Part shown: one piece after another, positions 31,129 through 40,299 of the stretch
Position numbering within the stretch: position 1 is the stretch's first letter
Layout of the letters: each line of letters starts with the position of its first letter
NCBI RefSeq assembly: GCF_008923205.2
Contig: NZ_WBMS02000013.1
Coordinates: 1-64,000 of the forward strand
Direction: 5' to 3'
DNA length: 64,000 bases
Origin: Actinomadura physcomitrii
GTDB lineage: Bacteria > Actinomycetota > Actinomycetes > Streptosporangiales > Streptosporangiaceae
Position numbers and translations under genes: made by a program
The notes under the pieces: model-generated
Told to the model about the DNA's origin: nothing
Database searches by the model: none
What the model saw: only the letters and a program-made list of their open reading frames with translations

Positions 31129-32103
31129 ATGGACGACAGCCGCGAGGATCAGGCCGGCACCGGACGGGACCGCCGCGCGTTCCGGTTCGGCGTGGTCGGC
31201 GAATCGGTGCGCTCCGGCGCGGAACTGCTCGCGACGGCGCGGCGTGCCGAGGACCTCGGGTACTCCACGCTGATCCTGCGCGACCACTTCGTGGCCGAGC
31301 CGTTCGGCGACCAGCTCGCCCCGATGGTCGCGCTGGCGTCGGCCGCCGCCGCGACGAGCGCGCTGCGGGTCGGCACGATGGTGCTCTGCAACGACTACCG
31401 GCACCCGGTGATGCTCGCCAAGGAGGCCGCGACGCTCGACCACCTGTCCGGCGGGCGCTTCGAACTGGGCCTCGGCGCGGGCTGGCTCCGCGAGGAGTAC
31501 GCGGCGGCGGGGATGGCGTTCGACGCCGCGGCGGCGCGGGTCGGCCGCCTGGAGGAGTCGCTGCGGATCCTGCGGAGCCTGCTGTCCGGCGACCGGACCT
31601 CCTTCGCCGGCGAGCACTACCGGATCGACGGCCTGACGGTGTTCCCGCCTCCGGAGCGCCGCCCGCGCCTGGTGGTCGGCGCGGGCAGCCGGCGGATGCT
31701 CGGCATCGCGGGGCGGCTCGCCGACACCGTCGGCATCCTGCCCCGCGCCCTTCCCGACGGGACGATCTCCGAGGAGATCACCGAGCGGCTCCCGGAGACG
31801 ATCGAGCGCAAGGCCGGCTGGGTCCGGGAGGCCGCCGCGGGCCGCGACGTGGAGCTGAGCATGCTGGTCACGCCCGCGTTCGGCGCCGACCCGCGGCGCG
31901 CCGCCGCGAAGGTCGCGGTCACCCGCGGGTGGGGCACCGCGGCCACGGACCTGGTGCTGGAGATGCCGTCGCAGTTCGTCGGGCCGCCCGAGCACATCGC
32001 CGAGCAGATGCTCGCCCGCCGCGACCGCTACGGCTTCACCTACTACCAGGTGCCCGACACGGTGATGGACGCGTTCGCGCCCGTCATCGCACACCTGGCC
32101 TGA
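31129..32103 (+). CDS. LLM-class F420-dependent oxidoreductase
   Basis: 324 residues in the luciferase-like TIM barrel. FRFGVVGESVRSGAELLATARRAEDLGYSTLILRDHF at the start, LRVGTMVLCNDYRHPVMLAKEAATLDHLSGGRFELGLGAGWLREEY in the middle and a TIGR03621-like ending (YYQVPDTVMDAFAPVIAHL). Such proteins reduce or oxidise small substrates with coenzyme F420, present in actinomycetes. No substrate clue; it converges on the ABC ATPase gene with a 6-base gap. ATG 31129 lacks a ribosome-binding site, so the message may be leaderless. Confidence 0.88.
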   Translation: MDDSREDQAGTGRDRRAFRFGVVGESVRSGAELLATARRAEDLGYSTLILRDHFVAEPFGDQLAPMVALASAAAATSALRVGTMVLCNDYRHPVMLAKEAATLDHLSGGRFELGLGAGWLREEYAAAGMAFDAAAARVGRLEESLRILRSLLSGDRTSFAGEHYRIDGLTVFPPPERRPRLVVGAGSRRMLGIAGRLADTVGILPRALPDGTISEEITERLPETIERKAGWVREAAAGRDVELSMLVTPAFGADPRRAAAKVAVTRGWGTAATDLVLEMPSQFVGPPEHIAEQMLARRDRYGFTYYQVPDTVMDAFAPVIAHLA

Positions 32104-32109
32104 CGCGCG

Positions 32110-33642
32110 TCAGCGCGCCGAGCCGGCGAAGCCCGCGTTCATGGCGAGGCTGAGCGCGGGCTCGGTGAGCCGCCCGCCGGCCAGCGACCCGACGACGCGC
32201 CCGCGCTGGAACACCACCACCCGGTGGCAGAGCTCGACCAGCTCGGCGAGGTCCGACGACGCGATCAGCACCGCCTTCCCCTCGGCGGCCAGCCCGCGGA
32301 CGATGCCGTGCAGCTCGGCGCGGGCGCCGACGTCGACGCCGCGCGTCGGGTCGTCCAGCGCCAGGACGGACGGGGCGGCGTCCAGCCACTTGGCGAGGAC
32401 GACCTTCTGCTGGTTGCCGCCCGACAGGTCGCCCGCACCGGCGCGCACGTCGCCGCGGACCCGCAGCCGCTCCAGGTGAGCGCGCGCCCGGCCGACGAGG
32501 CGGGAGCGGCGCGGCAGGAACCCGCCGCGCCCCTGCCCGAGCCAGCTCACCGCCGTGACGTTCTCCCACAGCGCCTTGTCGAGCATCAGCCCGCGACCCT
32601 TGCGGTCGCCGGAGACGAACGCGACGCCCGAGGTGACGGCGTGCCGCGCCGAGCGGGGCGCCCGCCCGCCCGGCAGCCACACCGACCCCGACGACGGCCG
32701 GGCGCGTCCGCACACCGCGTCCAGGACGGCGAGGTGGCCGGCGCCCTGGAGCCCGGCCAGCCCGACGATCTCCCCGCCCGCCGCCGTCAGCGAGACGTCC
32801 CGCAGCCGGCCGGGGACGGTGACGCCGGTGAGGGAGACCGCCGCACCGCCGGGGCGGTGCGGGGCGGCGGCGGGCTCCGCTCCGGCCCGTGCGCCGGGCT
32901 CCGCTTCGGACGGCGCGCCGGGCGTCGCGGCGGGTCCGGCGGCGGGCCGACCGAGCATCGCGCCGACCAGGGAGTCCAGGCTGACGTCCGCGGCGTCGGC
33001 GCCCGCCAGCACGACCCGCCCGTCGCGCAGCACCGTCACCCGGTCCGCGATCCGCATGACCTCCTCGAGGAAGTGCGAGATGAACAGTACGGCGAGGCCC
33101 CGTGCGGCGAGCCGCCTGATGACGCCGGCGAGCCGGACGGCGGCGTCGCGGGGCAGCGCGGACGTCGGCTCGTCCAGGATGAGCACGCGGGGCTCCAGCA
33201 GCAGCGCCCGGCAGATCTCCAGCAGCTGCCGGTCGGCGAGCGGCAGCTCACCGGCTCTGGCGTGCGGCGGCGGGTCGATGCCCAGCCCGGCCAGGACGGG
33301 CCCGGCGAGCCGCCGCATCTCGCGGGTGCTGACCAGCCCGCCGTAGGGGAAGAGGTTCTCCAGCACGGTCAGGTCGTCGTAGGTCATCAGCTCCTGCGAG
33401 ACGATCGCGACGCCCTGCGCGGCGGCCTGGCGGGCGCCGGCGAACCGGACCGGGGCGCCGTCCAGCTCCAGCGCGCCGCCCTCGGGCCGCACCGCCCCGG
33501 AGACGATCTTCACGAGGGTGGACTTGCCCGCGCCGTTCTCGCCGACGAGCGCGTGCACCTCCCCCGCGTCCAGGGTGATGCCGACCCCGTCCAGCGCGGT
33601 GACGCCGCCGTAGTGCTTGACCAGGCCGGAGGCGACCAGCAT
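32110..33642 (-). CDS. sugar-type ABC transporter ATP-binding protein (two ATPase domains)
   Basis: 510 residues with the RbsA/MglA tandem layout. Domain 1 (1-230): Walker A GENGAGKS, Walker B LILDEPTS, H-loop ISHFLEEV. A 40-residue Ala/Pro/Gly linker follows. Domain 2 (275-505): degenerate Walker A (GLQGAGHLAVL), intact signature LSGGNQQKVVLAKWL and Walker B VLALDDPTRGVD. This asymmetry is normal for CUT2 importers. ATG 33642 begins one base after the stop of the binding-protein gene, so it is the third gene of a permease-binding protein-ATPase operon. Confidence 0.93.
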   Translation of the reverse strand: MLVASGLVKHYGGVTALDGVGITLDAGEVHALVGENGAGKSTLVKIVSGAVRPEGGALELDGAPVRFAGARQAAAQGVAIVSQELMTYDDLTVLENLFPYGGLVSTREMRRLAGPVLAGLGIDPPPHARAGELPLADRQLLEICRALLLEPRVLILDEPTSALPRDAAVRLAGVIRRLAARGLAVLFISHFLEEVMRIADRVTVLRDGRVVLAGADAADVSLDSLVGAMLGRPAAGPAATPGAPSEAEPGARAGAEPAAAPHRPGGAAVSLTGVTVPGRLRDVSLTAAGGEIVGLAGLQGAGHLAVLDAVCGRARPSSGSVWLPGGRAPRSARHAVTSGVAFVSGDRKGRGLMLDKALWENVTAVSWLGQGRGGFLPRRSRLVGRARAHLERLRVRGDVRAGAGDLSGGNQQKVVLAKWLDAAPSVLALDDPTRGVDVGARAELHGIVRGLAAEGKAVLIASSDLAELVELCHRVVVFQRGRVVGSLAGGRLTEPALSLAMNAGFAGSAR

Positions 33643-33643
33643 G

Positions 33644-34717
33644 TCAGCGGGCCTCCTTGAGCGGCCTGATGCTCGCGTTCGGGTCCGCAAGCAGCTTGTC
33701 CAGCTGCGGCTTGTACCAGGCGTAGGCGTTCTGCACCGACCGCTGCCGCTGGAGGATCTCGTCGATGTTGCCGGAGTCCATCACCAGGCCGGGCGTCTTG
33801 AACCAGCCCGACGGCAGCTTGCCCTTGCCGTCGCGGACCGCCTTGATGAGCACTGCGGTCGCGATGTAGCCCTTGAGGTAGTGCTCGGGGTCGATGCCGG
33901 CGAAGTTGACGCCGCGCTTGATGGCGTCCAGGGTCTTCGGGTCGACGTCGAACCCGGCGGTCAGGTACCGGCCGTGCCGCTGCTCCTTCAGCCGGGCGAG
34001 GTTGTAGCTGTCGGCGTCGCCGACGCCGAGGAACGCCAGCGCGTCGGGGTGCGCGTTCACCTGCGCCTGCCAGGCGCCGTAGCTCTGCGCCGGGTCGCTG
34101 TAGGTCTGGAACGGGCCGAGGACGCGGATGCCCGGCGCCTGCCGCGCGAGGGTGTCCTTGATGCCCTTCGCGCGGCTGTCGAGGACGGGCGTCCCCGGGT
34201 TCGGGACGCCGATGACGACCGTGCCCTTGGCGTCCGTGCCGAGCTTGTTCACCGTCGCCTGCGCGAGCAGCGCGCCGAGCTCGTAGTTGTCGTTGCCGAC
34301 GTAGAAGCCGACCTTGCTGCCGTCGGTGGGCGCGGTGTCCAGCGCGACGATCGGGATGCCCTTCGCGACGGCCTGCGCCGCCGGCCGGGTGAAGATCGGC
34401 GGGTCGAGGTTCTCCAGCACGATCCCGTCCGGATGGGTGACGGTGAGGTTCTGGAACAGCTGCTGCTCGGCGGGCCCGTCGGTGTTCGGCGGGCCGACGA
34501 CCTTGAAGTCGACGTTCCCGGCCCGCCTGGACGCCTCGGTCGCGCCCTCGTACATCTCGCGGGCGAAGTTGAGGCTGTAGTTGGCGACGGCGATGCCCAT
34601 CTTCAGCCGGCCGCTCTTGCCGCCCGAGCCGCCGTCGCCGCAGGACGCGGTGGTCAGGGCGGCGGCGAGCAGCAGCGCGGCGGCCGCGGCGAGGGGCCCG
34701 CGGGGACGCGGGGTCAT
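33644..34717 (-). CDS. substrate-binding lipoprotein of a CUT2-type ABC importer
   Basis: 357 residues. Lipoprotein signal: basic start, hydrophobic Ala/Leu core, lipobox LTTASC with Cys at about 26. The mature part is a Peripla_BP_4 (RbsB-like) protein: MGIAVANYSLNFAREMYEGATEASRRAG, PDGIVLENLDPPIF, VALDTAPTDGSKVGFYVGNDNYELGALLA. It should capture a sugar or related polyol outside the membrane and deliver it to the permease whose gene overlaps by 4 bases upstream (ATGA). The ligand is not deducible from sequence alone; the divergent SDR/ThDP genes suggest the compound is oxidised and decarboxylated (inference). Confidence 0.92.
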   Translation of the reverse strand: MTPRPRGPLAAAAALLLAAALTTASCGDGGSGGKSGRLKMGIAVANYSLNFAREMYEGATEASRRAGNVDFKVVGPPNTDGPAEQQLFQNLTVTHPDGIVLENLDPPIFTRPAAQAVAKGIPIVALDTAPTDGSKVGFYVGNDNYELGALLAQATVNKLGTDAKGTVVIGVPNPGTPVLDSRAKGIKDTLARQAPGIRVLGPFQTYSDPAQSYGAWQAQVNAHPDALAFLGVGDADSYNLARLKEQRHGRYLTAGFDVDPKTLDAIKRGVNFAGIDPEHYLKGYIATAVLIKAVRDGKGKLPSGWFKTPGLVMDSGNIDEILQRQRSVQNAYAWYKPQLDKLLADPNASIRPLKEAR

Positions 34718-35778
34718 GGGTTCCTCCCAGGTGAGCGCAGGTCACGGACGGCGCGCAGGTCACGGACGTCGCGAACGCGGCGCAGCAGCGGCGCGGCGCC
34801 GACGGCGACGAGGATCACGCCCCCGGTCGCGAACGTCGTCCAGTTGATGGGGACCTCGAAGAACACCAGCGCCGCGGTGACGGCGCCGAGGATGAGGGTG
34901 CCCGCCGCGGCGCCGAGGACGGAGCCGCTGCCGCCCTTCAGCGGGGTGCCGCCGATGATGGCCGCGGCGATGGCGGTGAGCTCGTAGCCCTGCCCGATCG
35001 TGGGGTCGCCCGCGATGAAGAACGCCAGCGCCAGCACCGCGGCGAGGCCCGCCATCAGCCCCGACAGCGCCAGCGCCGCGATCCGGGTGCGGGCGACGGG
35101 CAGCCCGCCGAACTCGGCGGCCTCGGGGTTGGAGCCGATCGCCCGGACCCGCGCGCCGAACCTCGTCCGGGTGAACAGCACGGTCAGCACCGCGACGGCG
35201 AGCACGAACACCCACACCGCGTCGGGCACGCCGAGCAGCTCGCCGCCGCCGAGGACGCGGAACAGCGCGTCGTCCTGCGGAAGGTCGGTGATCTGCCTTC
35301 CCTCGGCGAGCGCCAGGCCGACGCCGCGCAGCAGCATCGCGGTGGCGAGCGTGACGATGAACGACGGCAGCCGCAGGTACGTCGTCACCGCCCCGTTGAG
35401 CGCGCCGACCAGCGCCGACAGCGCCAGCACGGCCAGCGCCGCGAGCCAGGTGTTCCAGCCGTCGCGGATCAGCAGCGCGCCGGCGACGACGCCCATCGCG
35501 TACATCCCGCCGACCGACAGGTCGACCTCCCGCATGGCGAGGGCGAACACCATGCCGAGCGCCATCAGCCCGACGTAGACGGAGTTGTGCGCGGTCGTGA
35601 GCAGGTTGCCGGTGCGCAGGAAGTCGGGCTGGAAGAGCCCGACGCCGAGCACCAGCGCGATCAGCACGCCGACGACGCCTGCCTCGTCGGGGACCGCGCG
35701 GCGCGTCCGCCGCCGGGGCGCGGCGCCGCCGTCCCCGTTCGCCGGCGGCGCGTCGGCCGAGGGCTGTGGAACTGACAT
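34714..35778 (-). CDS. ABC transporter permease, CUT2 (RbsC-like)
   Basis: 354 residues, polar N-terminus of ~35 then eight or more membrane helices. RbsC-family landmarks: REVDLSVGGMYAMGVVAGALL, ALNGAVTTYLRLPSFIVTLATAMLLRGV, and GQGYELTAIAAAIIGGTPLKGGSGSVLGAAAGTLILGAV (the EAA-like coupling loop). First gene of the transport operon, unusual in that the permease precedes the binding protein. Divergent from the SDR operon; the 102-base spacer contains a long inverted repeat. Confidence 0.92.
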   Translation of the reverse strand: MSVPQPSADAPPANGDGGAAPRRRTRRAVPDEAGVVGVLIALVLGVGLFQPDFLRTGNLLTTAHNSVYVGLMALGMVFALAMREVDLSVGGMYAMGVVAGALLIRDGWNTWLAALAVLALSALVGALNGAVTTYLRLPSFIVTLATAMLLRGVGLALAEGRQITDLPQDDALFRVLGGGELLGVPDAVWVFVLAVAVLTVLFTRTRFGARVRAIGSNPEAAEFGGLPVARTRIAALALSGLMAGLAAVLALAFFIAGDPTIGQGYELTAIAAAIIGGTPLKGGSGSVLGAAAGTLILGAVTAALVFFEVPINWTTFATGGVILVAVGAAPLLRRVRDVRDLRAVRDLRSPGRNP

Positions 35779-35807
35779 GCGGCGAGCATGTGACCGGCCG
35801 CCCGCGA

Positions 35808-35850
35808 CGACAAGGACGCCGTTTCAATGGGTGAAAACGGCGCCTTGTCG
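35808..35850. promoter_or_regulatory. long inverted repeat, putative operator for divergent operons
   Basis: CGACAAGG-A-CGCCGTTT (35808-35824) is mirrored by AAACGGCG-CCTTGTCG (35835-35850), differing by one inserted base, around an inner TTTCA-ATGGG-TGAAA. It sits midway between the ABC permease start (35778) and the SDR start (35881). The IclR gene at the end of the SDR operon is the natural candidate to bind it. Confidence 0.6.
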
Positions 35851-35880
35851 GCGCCGCCGCGGTGGCGCACGCTGCCGTCC

Positions 35881-36636
35881 ATGACCGAGACGCCGTCCTT
35901 GAACGGAACGCAGCGGGTCGCCCTCGTCACCGGAGCCGCGGGCGGCCTCGGCCGGGAGTTCGCCGTCGCGCTCGCCGCGCGCGGCCATCGGGTCGCGGGA
36001 CTCGATCTGGCCGACATGTCGGGCACCGCGGAGCGCATCCCGGACGGCCGCTTCCTCCCGGTCCGCTCGGACGTGACCGATCCGGACGAGGTCGGGGGGG
36101 CGGTGGAGGAGGCCGTCGCGCGGTTCGGCGGGCTGCACATCGTGGTCAACAACGCCGGGATCTACCCGCCGATCGCGTTCGGGAAGACGACGCTGGAGGA
36201 CTGGCGCCGGATCATGCGGGTGAACCTGGACGGCCCGTTCCTGGTGTCGCGCGCCGCGCTCCCCCATCTGCGCGCGGCGGGGTGGGGCCGGATCGTCAAC
36301 ATCGTGTCGGCCGTGGTGTTCCTCGGCCCTCCCGAACTGGTCGCCTACACCACCTCCAAGGCGGGACTGGTCGGCTTCACACGCGCGCTGGCGAGCGCGG
36401 TGGGCGGCGACGGGATCACCGTGAACGCGATCGCGCCCGGGCTCACCCGCACCGCGACCGCGGCGCGGACGACGGGCGCGGACGGCGGCTTCGACCGGGT
36501 CCGGGCCCTGCAGGCGGTCCCGGCGACCGCGGAGCCGCGCGACCTGCTGTCGACGCTGCTGTACGTGGTCGACGAGGGCAGCGGGTTCCTCACCGGGCAG
36601 ACGATCAACGTCGACGGCGGCTCCGCGAAGCACTGA
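35881..36636 (+). CDS. short-chain dehydrogenase/reductase
   Basis: 251 residues, classical SDR. Cofactor motif TGAAGGLG (TGxxxGxG) at about 18-25, NNAG at about 91-94, catalytic Ser (IVSAVVF), Tyr/Lys in YTTSK (about 160-164), and the C-terminal SGFLTGQTINVDGG. Acidic D after beta-2 (GLDLADM) suggests NAD+ rather than NADP+. First gene of an SDR-ThDP enzyme-IclR operon, opposite an ABC importer. Probably oxidises the imported hydroxy compound (inference). Confidence 0.92.
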   Translation: MTETPSLNGTQRVALVTGAAGGLGREFAVALAARGHRVAGLDLADMSGTAERIPDGRFLPVRSDVTDPDEVGGAVEEAVARFGGLHIVVNNAGIYPPIAFGKTTLEDWRRIMRVNLDGPFLVSRAALPHLRAAGWGRIVNIVSAVVFLGPPELVAYTTSKAGLVGFTRALASAVGGDGITVNAIAPGLTRTATAARTTGADGGFDRVRALQAVPATAEPRDLLSTLLYVVDEGSGFLTGQTINVDGGSAKH

Positions 36637-36663
36637 CGGGGCGGGCGGACGGGAAGGCGGGAC

Positions 36664-38331
36664 ATGAGGCCGATCGAGGCGCTGCTGGAGATCGCCCGCG
36701 ACGAGGGCGTCACGCGGATCTTCGGCAATCCCGGCACGACCGAGCTGCCGCTGATGGACGCGCTGGTGCGGGCGCCCGATCTGCGGTACGTGCTGGGCCT
36801 GCAGGAGGCGTCGGTGGTCGCGATGGCGGACGGGTACGCCCGCGCCGCGCGGCGCACGTCGATGGTCAGCCTGCACGTCGCGGCGGGCGTCGCCAACGGG
36901 CTGATCGGGATGCTGAACGCGCTGCGGTCGCGGACGCCGATGGTGGTCGTCGCGGGGCAGCAGGACCGCCGGCACCTCGTCCAGGACCCGATGCTGTCGG
37001 GCGACCTCGTCGGGCTCGCGTCGGCGGCGGCCAAGGGCGCGGTCGAGGTGCAGCACGCCCGGGACCTGCCGATCGTGCTGCGGCGCGCGTTCGCGCTGGC
37101 GGCGCGGCCACCGGCGGGCCCGGTGCTGGTGGCGGTCCCGATGGACCTGCTGGAGGAGGACCGCGACGTCGCCGTCCCGGCCCGCTCCCCCGTGACCGGC
37201 CCCGGACCGGCGGACGTCGCGGACGCGGCGGCGCTGCTCGCGGCGGCGCGGCGTCCGGTCGTGGTCGCCGGTGACGGGGTGGGCCGGGCCGGTGCCGTCG
37301 CGGAGCTGGTCGCGGTCGCCGAGCGGCTCGGCGCGGCGGTGCACCACCAGCCGATGAACGACGGCGTGGACTTCCCCACCGGCCACCCGCTGTACGCGGG
37401 GATGCTGCCGCCGCGCAACGCGGTGATCCGGGAGGCGCTCGCCGCGCACGACGCGGCGCTGATCGCCGGATGCCACGCGTTCATGCCGCACCACTACACG
37501 CCCGGGCCGGCGGTCCCGGACGGCCTCGCGATCGTGCAGATCGACGAGGACCCGGCCGAGCTCGGCCGCAACTTCGCCGTCCGGCACGGCCTGACCGGCG
37601 ACCTCGCCGGGACGCTGTCCGCGCTCGCCGCCGCGCTGGACGGGCGCGTGCCGTCCGCGAGGGAGCGGCTCGAACGGCTCGCCGCCGCGCACGCGCGGGC
37701 CCGCGCGGAGACCGAGGAGCGGGCGCGCGCCGCCTACGGCCCGGCGCCGATGGATCCCGGCGCCGCCGCGCACGCGGTCGCCGCGGGCCTGCCCGGCGAG
37801 GCGATCGTGGTCGAGGAGGCGATCACGACCGGGCTGAAGCTGCGCGCGGTGCTGCGGCAGGACCGGCCCGGCTCGTACGTGCACACGGTCGGCGGCGGGC
37901 TCGGCTGGGGCATCGGCGCCGCCGTCGGCACCCGGATGGCGGCCGGCGACCGGCCGGTGGTCGCGGTCCTCGGCGACGGCTGCGCGATGTTCGGCGTCCA
38001 GGGGCTGTGGAGCGCCGCCCGGTACCGGGTGCCGGTCGCGTTCGTCGTGATGAGCAACGGCGAGTACCGCACCCTCAAGGAGACCCTCGACGAGAGCGGC
38101 GGCGCGTCCGCCGAGCACGGCCGCTACGTCGGTATGGACCTGGCCCCTCCGGCGCTGGACTGGCAGGCCGCGGCGCGGCTGTTCGGCATCGCCTCGCTGC
38201 GCGCCGGGTCGGCCGCCGAACTGGCGGAGGCGGTCGCGTCGGCGAAGGACCTGGAGGCGCCGCTGCTGATCGAGGCCCCGCTCGCCGGGCACACCCCCTC
38301 GTCCGCCGGCCGGCCTCCGGGCGCCCGGTGA
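36664..38331 (+). CDS. thiamine-diphosphate enzyme, benzoylformate-decarboxylase-like
   Basis: 555 residues with the three ThDP domains. The Pyr domain has the activating Glu in LGLQEASVVAMADGYARA; IFGNPGTTELPLMDAL is typical of MdlC-like enzymes. The PP domain has GDGCAMFGVQGLWSAARYRVPVAFVVMSNGEY, the GDG...N cofactor motif. It should decarboxylate or ligate a 2-keto acid. The active-site histidines of benzoylformate decarboxylase are not obviously kept, so acetolactate-synthase-like or other chemistry is possible. It follows the SDR by 27 bases with GGGAAGGCGGG before ATG 36664. Confidence 0.88.
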   Translation: MRPIEALLEIARDEGVTRIFGNPGTTELPLMDALVRAPDLRYVLGLQEASVVAMADGYARAARRTSMVSLHVAAGVANGLIGMLNALRSRTPMVVVAGQQDRRHLVQDPMLSGDLVGLASAAAKGAVEVQHARDLPIVLRRAFALAARPPAGPVLVAVPMDLLEEDRDVAVPARSPVTGPGPADVADAAALLAAARRPVVVAGDGVGRAGAVAELVAVAERLGAAVHHQPMNDGVDFPTGHPLYAGMLPPRNAVIREALAAHDAALIAGCHAFMPHHYTPGPAVPDGLAIVQIDEDPAELGRNFAVRHGLTGDLAGTLSALAAALDGRVPSARERLERLAAAHARARAETEERARAAYGPAPMDPGAAAHAVAAGLPGEAIVVEEAITTGLKLRAVLRQDRPGSYVHTVGGGLGWGIGAAVGTRMAAGDRPVVAVLGDGCAMFGVQGLWSAARYRVPVAFVVMSNGEYRTLKETLDESGGASAEHGRYVGMDLAPPALDWQAAARLFGIASLRAGSAAELAEAVASAKDLEAPLLIEAPLAGHTPSSAGRPPGAR

Positions 38332-38384
38332 GCGGCGGGCCGCGGCCCCTTGCCGGGACGCGCGATCACGGTGACGATCGGGGC

Positions 38385-39197
38385 ATGGACGCGCGCGCCC
38401 GCGGAGCGGAGCCGGAGCCGGAACCGCCGCGGTCGGTGCTGGCGCGCGGGCTCAGCCTGCTGGACGCCTTCGGCTCCGCCGACACCGAGCTGACGCTGAC
38501 CGAGCTGGCCGCCCGCACCGGGCTGCCGAAGCCGACCGCGCACCGGCTGCTGGCCGAGCTGGTGCGGTGGGGCGGCGTCGAGCGGACCGCGGCCGGCTAC
38601 CGGCTGAGCATGCGGCTGTTCGTGCTCGGCCAGCGGGCGCCGAGCCCGCGCGGATTCCGCGAGGCCGCGCTGCCCCACATGGAGGACCTGTACGAGGCGA
38701 CGCACGAGAACATCCACCTCGCCGTCCTGGACGGCGTCGACACGCTGTTCCTGGAGAAGGTGAGCGGCCGCCGGTCGATGCCGATCATCTCCCGGGTCGG
38801 CGGCCGGCTGCCCGCCTACTGCACCGCGACCGGCAAGCTGTTCCTCGCGCTCGGGCCGCAGGAGCGGCTGGACCGGGTGCTGGACGCCGGCCTCGTCCGG
38901 CACACCCCGCACACGATCGTGATGCCGGGGCTGCTGCGCCGCGAGCTGGCCCGCACCGCCGACCGCGGCTACGCGGTGAACCGGGAGGAGTCGGAGGCGG
39001 GGGTGTCCGCCGTCGCCGCGCCGATCCTCGACCGCCGCCGCCGGGTGATCGCCGCCCTGTCCATCACCGGCAACGTGTGCCGGCTGGACCTGGACCGCCT
39101 CGCCCCGGCCGTCCGGACCGCCGCGCTGTCGCTGTCGCGCGAGCTCGCCCGCGACGGCACGAGCCCGCTGCCGCACCCGGTCCGGCGTCAGGCGTAG
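38385..39197 (+). CDS. IclR-family transcriptional regulator
   Basis: 270 residues. Winged helix-turn-helix (18-80): SVLARGLSLLDAFGSADTELTLTELAARTGLPKPTAHRLLAELV. IclR effector domain: AYCTATGKLFLALGP (Cys-containing) and GYAVNREESEAGVSAVAAPILDRRRRVIAALSITG. Third gene of the SDR operon, 53 bases after the ThDP enzyme; it likely regulates its own operon and the divergent ABC importer through the inverted repeat at 35808-35850. Its last 10 bases overlap the end of the convergent TenA gene. Confidence 0.92.
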   Translation: MDARARGAEPEPEPPRSVLARGLSLLDAFGSADTELTLTELAARTGLPKPTAHRLLAELVRWGGVERTAAGYRLSMRLFVLGQRAPSPRGFREAALPHMEDLYEATHENIHLAVLDGVDTLFLEKVSGRRSMPIISRVGGRLPAYCTATGKLFLALGPQERLDRVLDAGLVRHTPHTIVMPGLLRRELARTADRGYAVNREESEAGVSAVAAPILDRRRRVIAALSITGNVCRLDLDRLAPAVRTAALSLSRELARDGTSPLPHPVRRQA

Positions 39198-39814
39198 ACG
39201 GCGTCGTGGAAGGCGATCTCCGCCTCCAGCATCCCGCCGAACCAGCGGATCAGCAGGTCGTCCGGGACGCTCCCGGGCAGGGCGTCCACCTGGCGGGCGA
39301 GCGCGTCCACCCCCTCGCGGAACGCCGCGGTCGCGTGCAGCGCGACCCAGTCCGCTATCGGACCGGACGGCGCGCCGCCCCCCGCGTGGGCGCGCGTGCA
39401 CCAGGCGAGGTACAGGCTCTCGGCGGCGAAGAGCACCGTCGTCACCGCCCCGTAGCCGCCCTCGCGGGCCGCGGCCAGCGCGAAGTCGGACAGGATCCGG
39501 GCGCGCTCGGCGGCGCCCGGCCGCGCCTCGGCGGGCCAGGCCGCGCGGGCGGCGCGGAAGTAGTCCGCCTGCTCGGTGGTCAGCGCGTGGACGGCCCGCG
39601 CGTTGCGCTCCATCGCCGTCCAGTCCGGCGCGTCCCACACGGCGAGGCCGTGCAGCCGGGCCGCCGTCGCCACGAACGACGCCTCGATCTCCAGGTAGTC
39701 GGCGTAGTCCTGGTCGCCGATGGCGCCCGCGGCGACCTCCTGGACGAAGCGCATGGCCAGCGCCCGTTTCATCGCCTCGGAACAGGCGTCGAGCAGCCGC
39801 TGGGAACGCGTCAC
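39188..39814 (-). CDS. TenA-family protein
   Basis: 208 residues, all helical, TenA/thiaminase-II fold: MKRALAMRFVQEVAAGAIGDQDYADYLEIEASFV, AAESLYLAWCTRAH (the Cys position), and the ending WFGGMLEAEIAFHDAVY. TenA proteins salvage thiamine pyrimidine; relatives hydrolyse other amines. GTG 39814 overlaps the stop of the upstream amidotransferase remnant as GTGA, showing an old operon. It is the only undamaged enzyme in the LacI-controlled unit 39188-40853. Confidence 0.82.
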   Translation of the reverse strand: MTRSQRLLDACSEAMKRALAMRFVQEVAAGAIGDQDYADYLEIEASFVATAARLHGLAVWDAPDWTAMERNARAVHALTTEQADYFRAARAAWPAEARPGAAERARILSDFALAAAREGGYGAVTTVLFAAESLYLAWCTRAHAGGGAPSGPIADWVALHATAAFREGVDALARQVDALPGSVPDDLLIRWFGGMLEAEIAFHDAVYA

Positions 39815-40204
39815 CGTGCGAGCCACTCGACGAGGCCGCCGAACACGCGGGCGTAGCCGTCCCATTCCCCCGCAGAACGGCTTGGGCGCCCAGTGCGGGG
39901 AGCAGTCGGAGGTGAACACCGCGGACCGCCCCTTGCCGTACCCGGCGACGGCGACGAGCGGATCGCCGTTGAGGGTGGCGAGGACCTCGGTGTTCTCCCG
40001 GGCGCGGACCCGGTTGTAGCCGAGCAGCGCGGGCCACTCGCCCGCCACCCCGCCGAGCGCGGCGTGGCCGGCGGCGGTGACCTCGGCGTTCGCGCCCGCT
40101 GGCAGCTCGACGCGGTCGTCCTCGGGGAGCAGCTCGACCGGCAGCGCCTCGTGCAGCGCCGTGTTGCGGAAGGCGGCCTTGCCTTCGAAGCCGGTGAACA
40201 CCGG
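39811..40204 (-). pseudogene. glutamine-amidotransferase-like protein, 5'-truncated and frameshifted
   Basis: The frame beginning VFTGFEGKAAFRNTALHEALPVELL continues to FTSDCSPHWAPKPF and then shifts at a run of five Cs (39867-39871); removing one restores EWDGYARVFGGLVEWLA and the stop at 39811. This is the C-terminal two thirds of the class I-like glutamine amidotransferase (ThuA/DUF-type) found next to BtpA, PfkB and TenA in actinomycete clusters. The N-terminus is absent; it is fused to a PfkB scrap upstream. Confidence 0.75.
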
Positions 40205-40299
40205 ACGTCGGCGCCCATCCGCGCGGCCGCCACCGCCGCGTTCGCCCCCATCCCGCCCTCGCCGCGGCGGACGGCGGTGGCCTGGACGCGGGCGGCATC
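40205..40299 (-). pseudogene. PfkB/ribokinase remnant (~30 codons)
   Basis: A third frame reads ATAVRRGEGGMGANAAVAAARMGADV, which matches the substrate-binding GGKGANxAVAxARLGA motif near the N-terminus of PfkB sugar kinases. Nothing before or after this scrap is PfkB-like. It sits between truncated btpA and the amidotransferase remnant, in a frame different from both. Confidence 0.7.
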
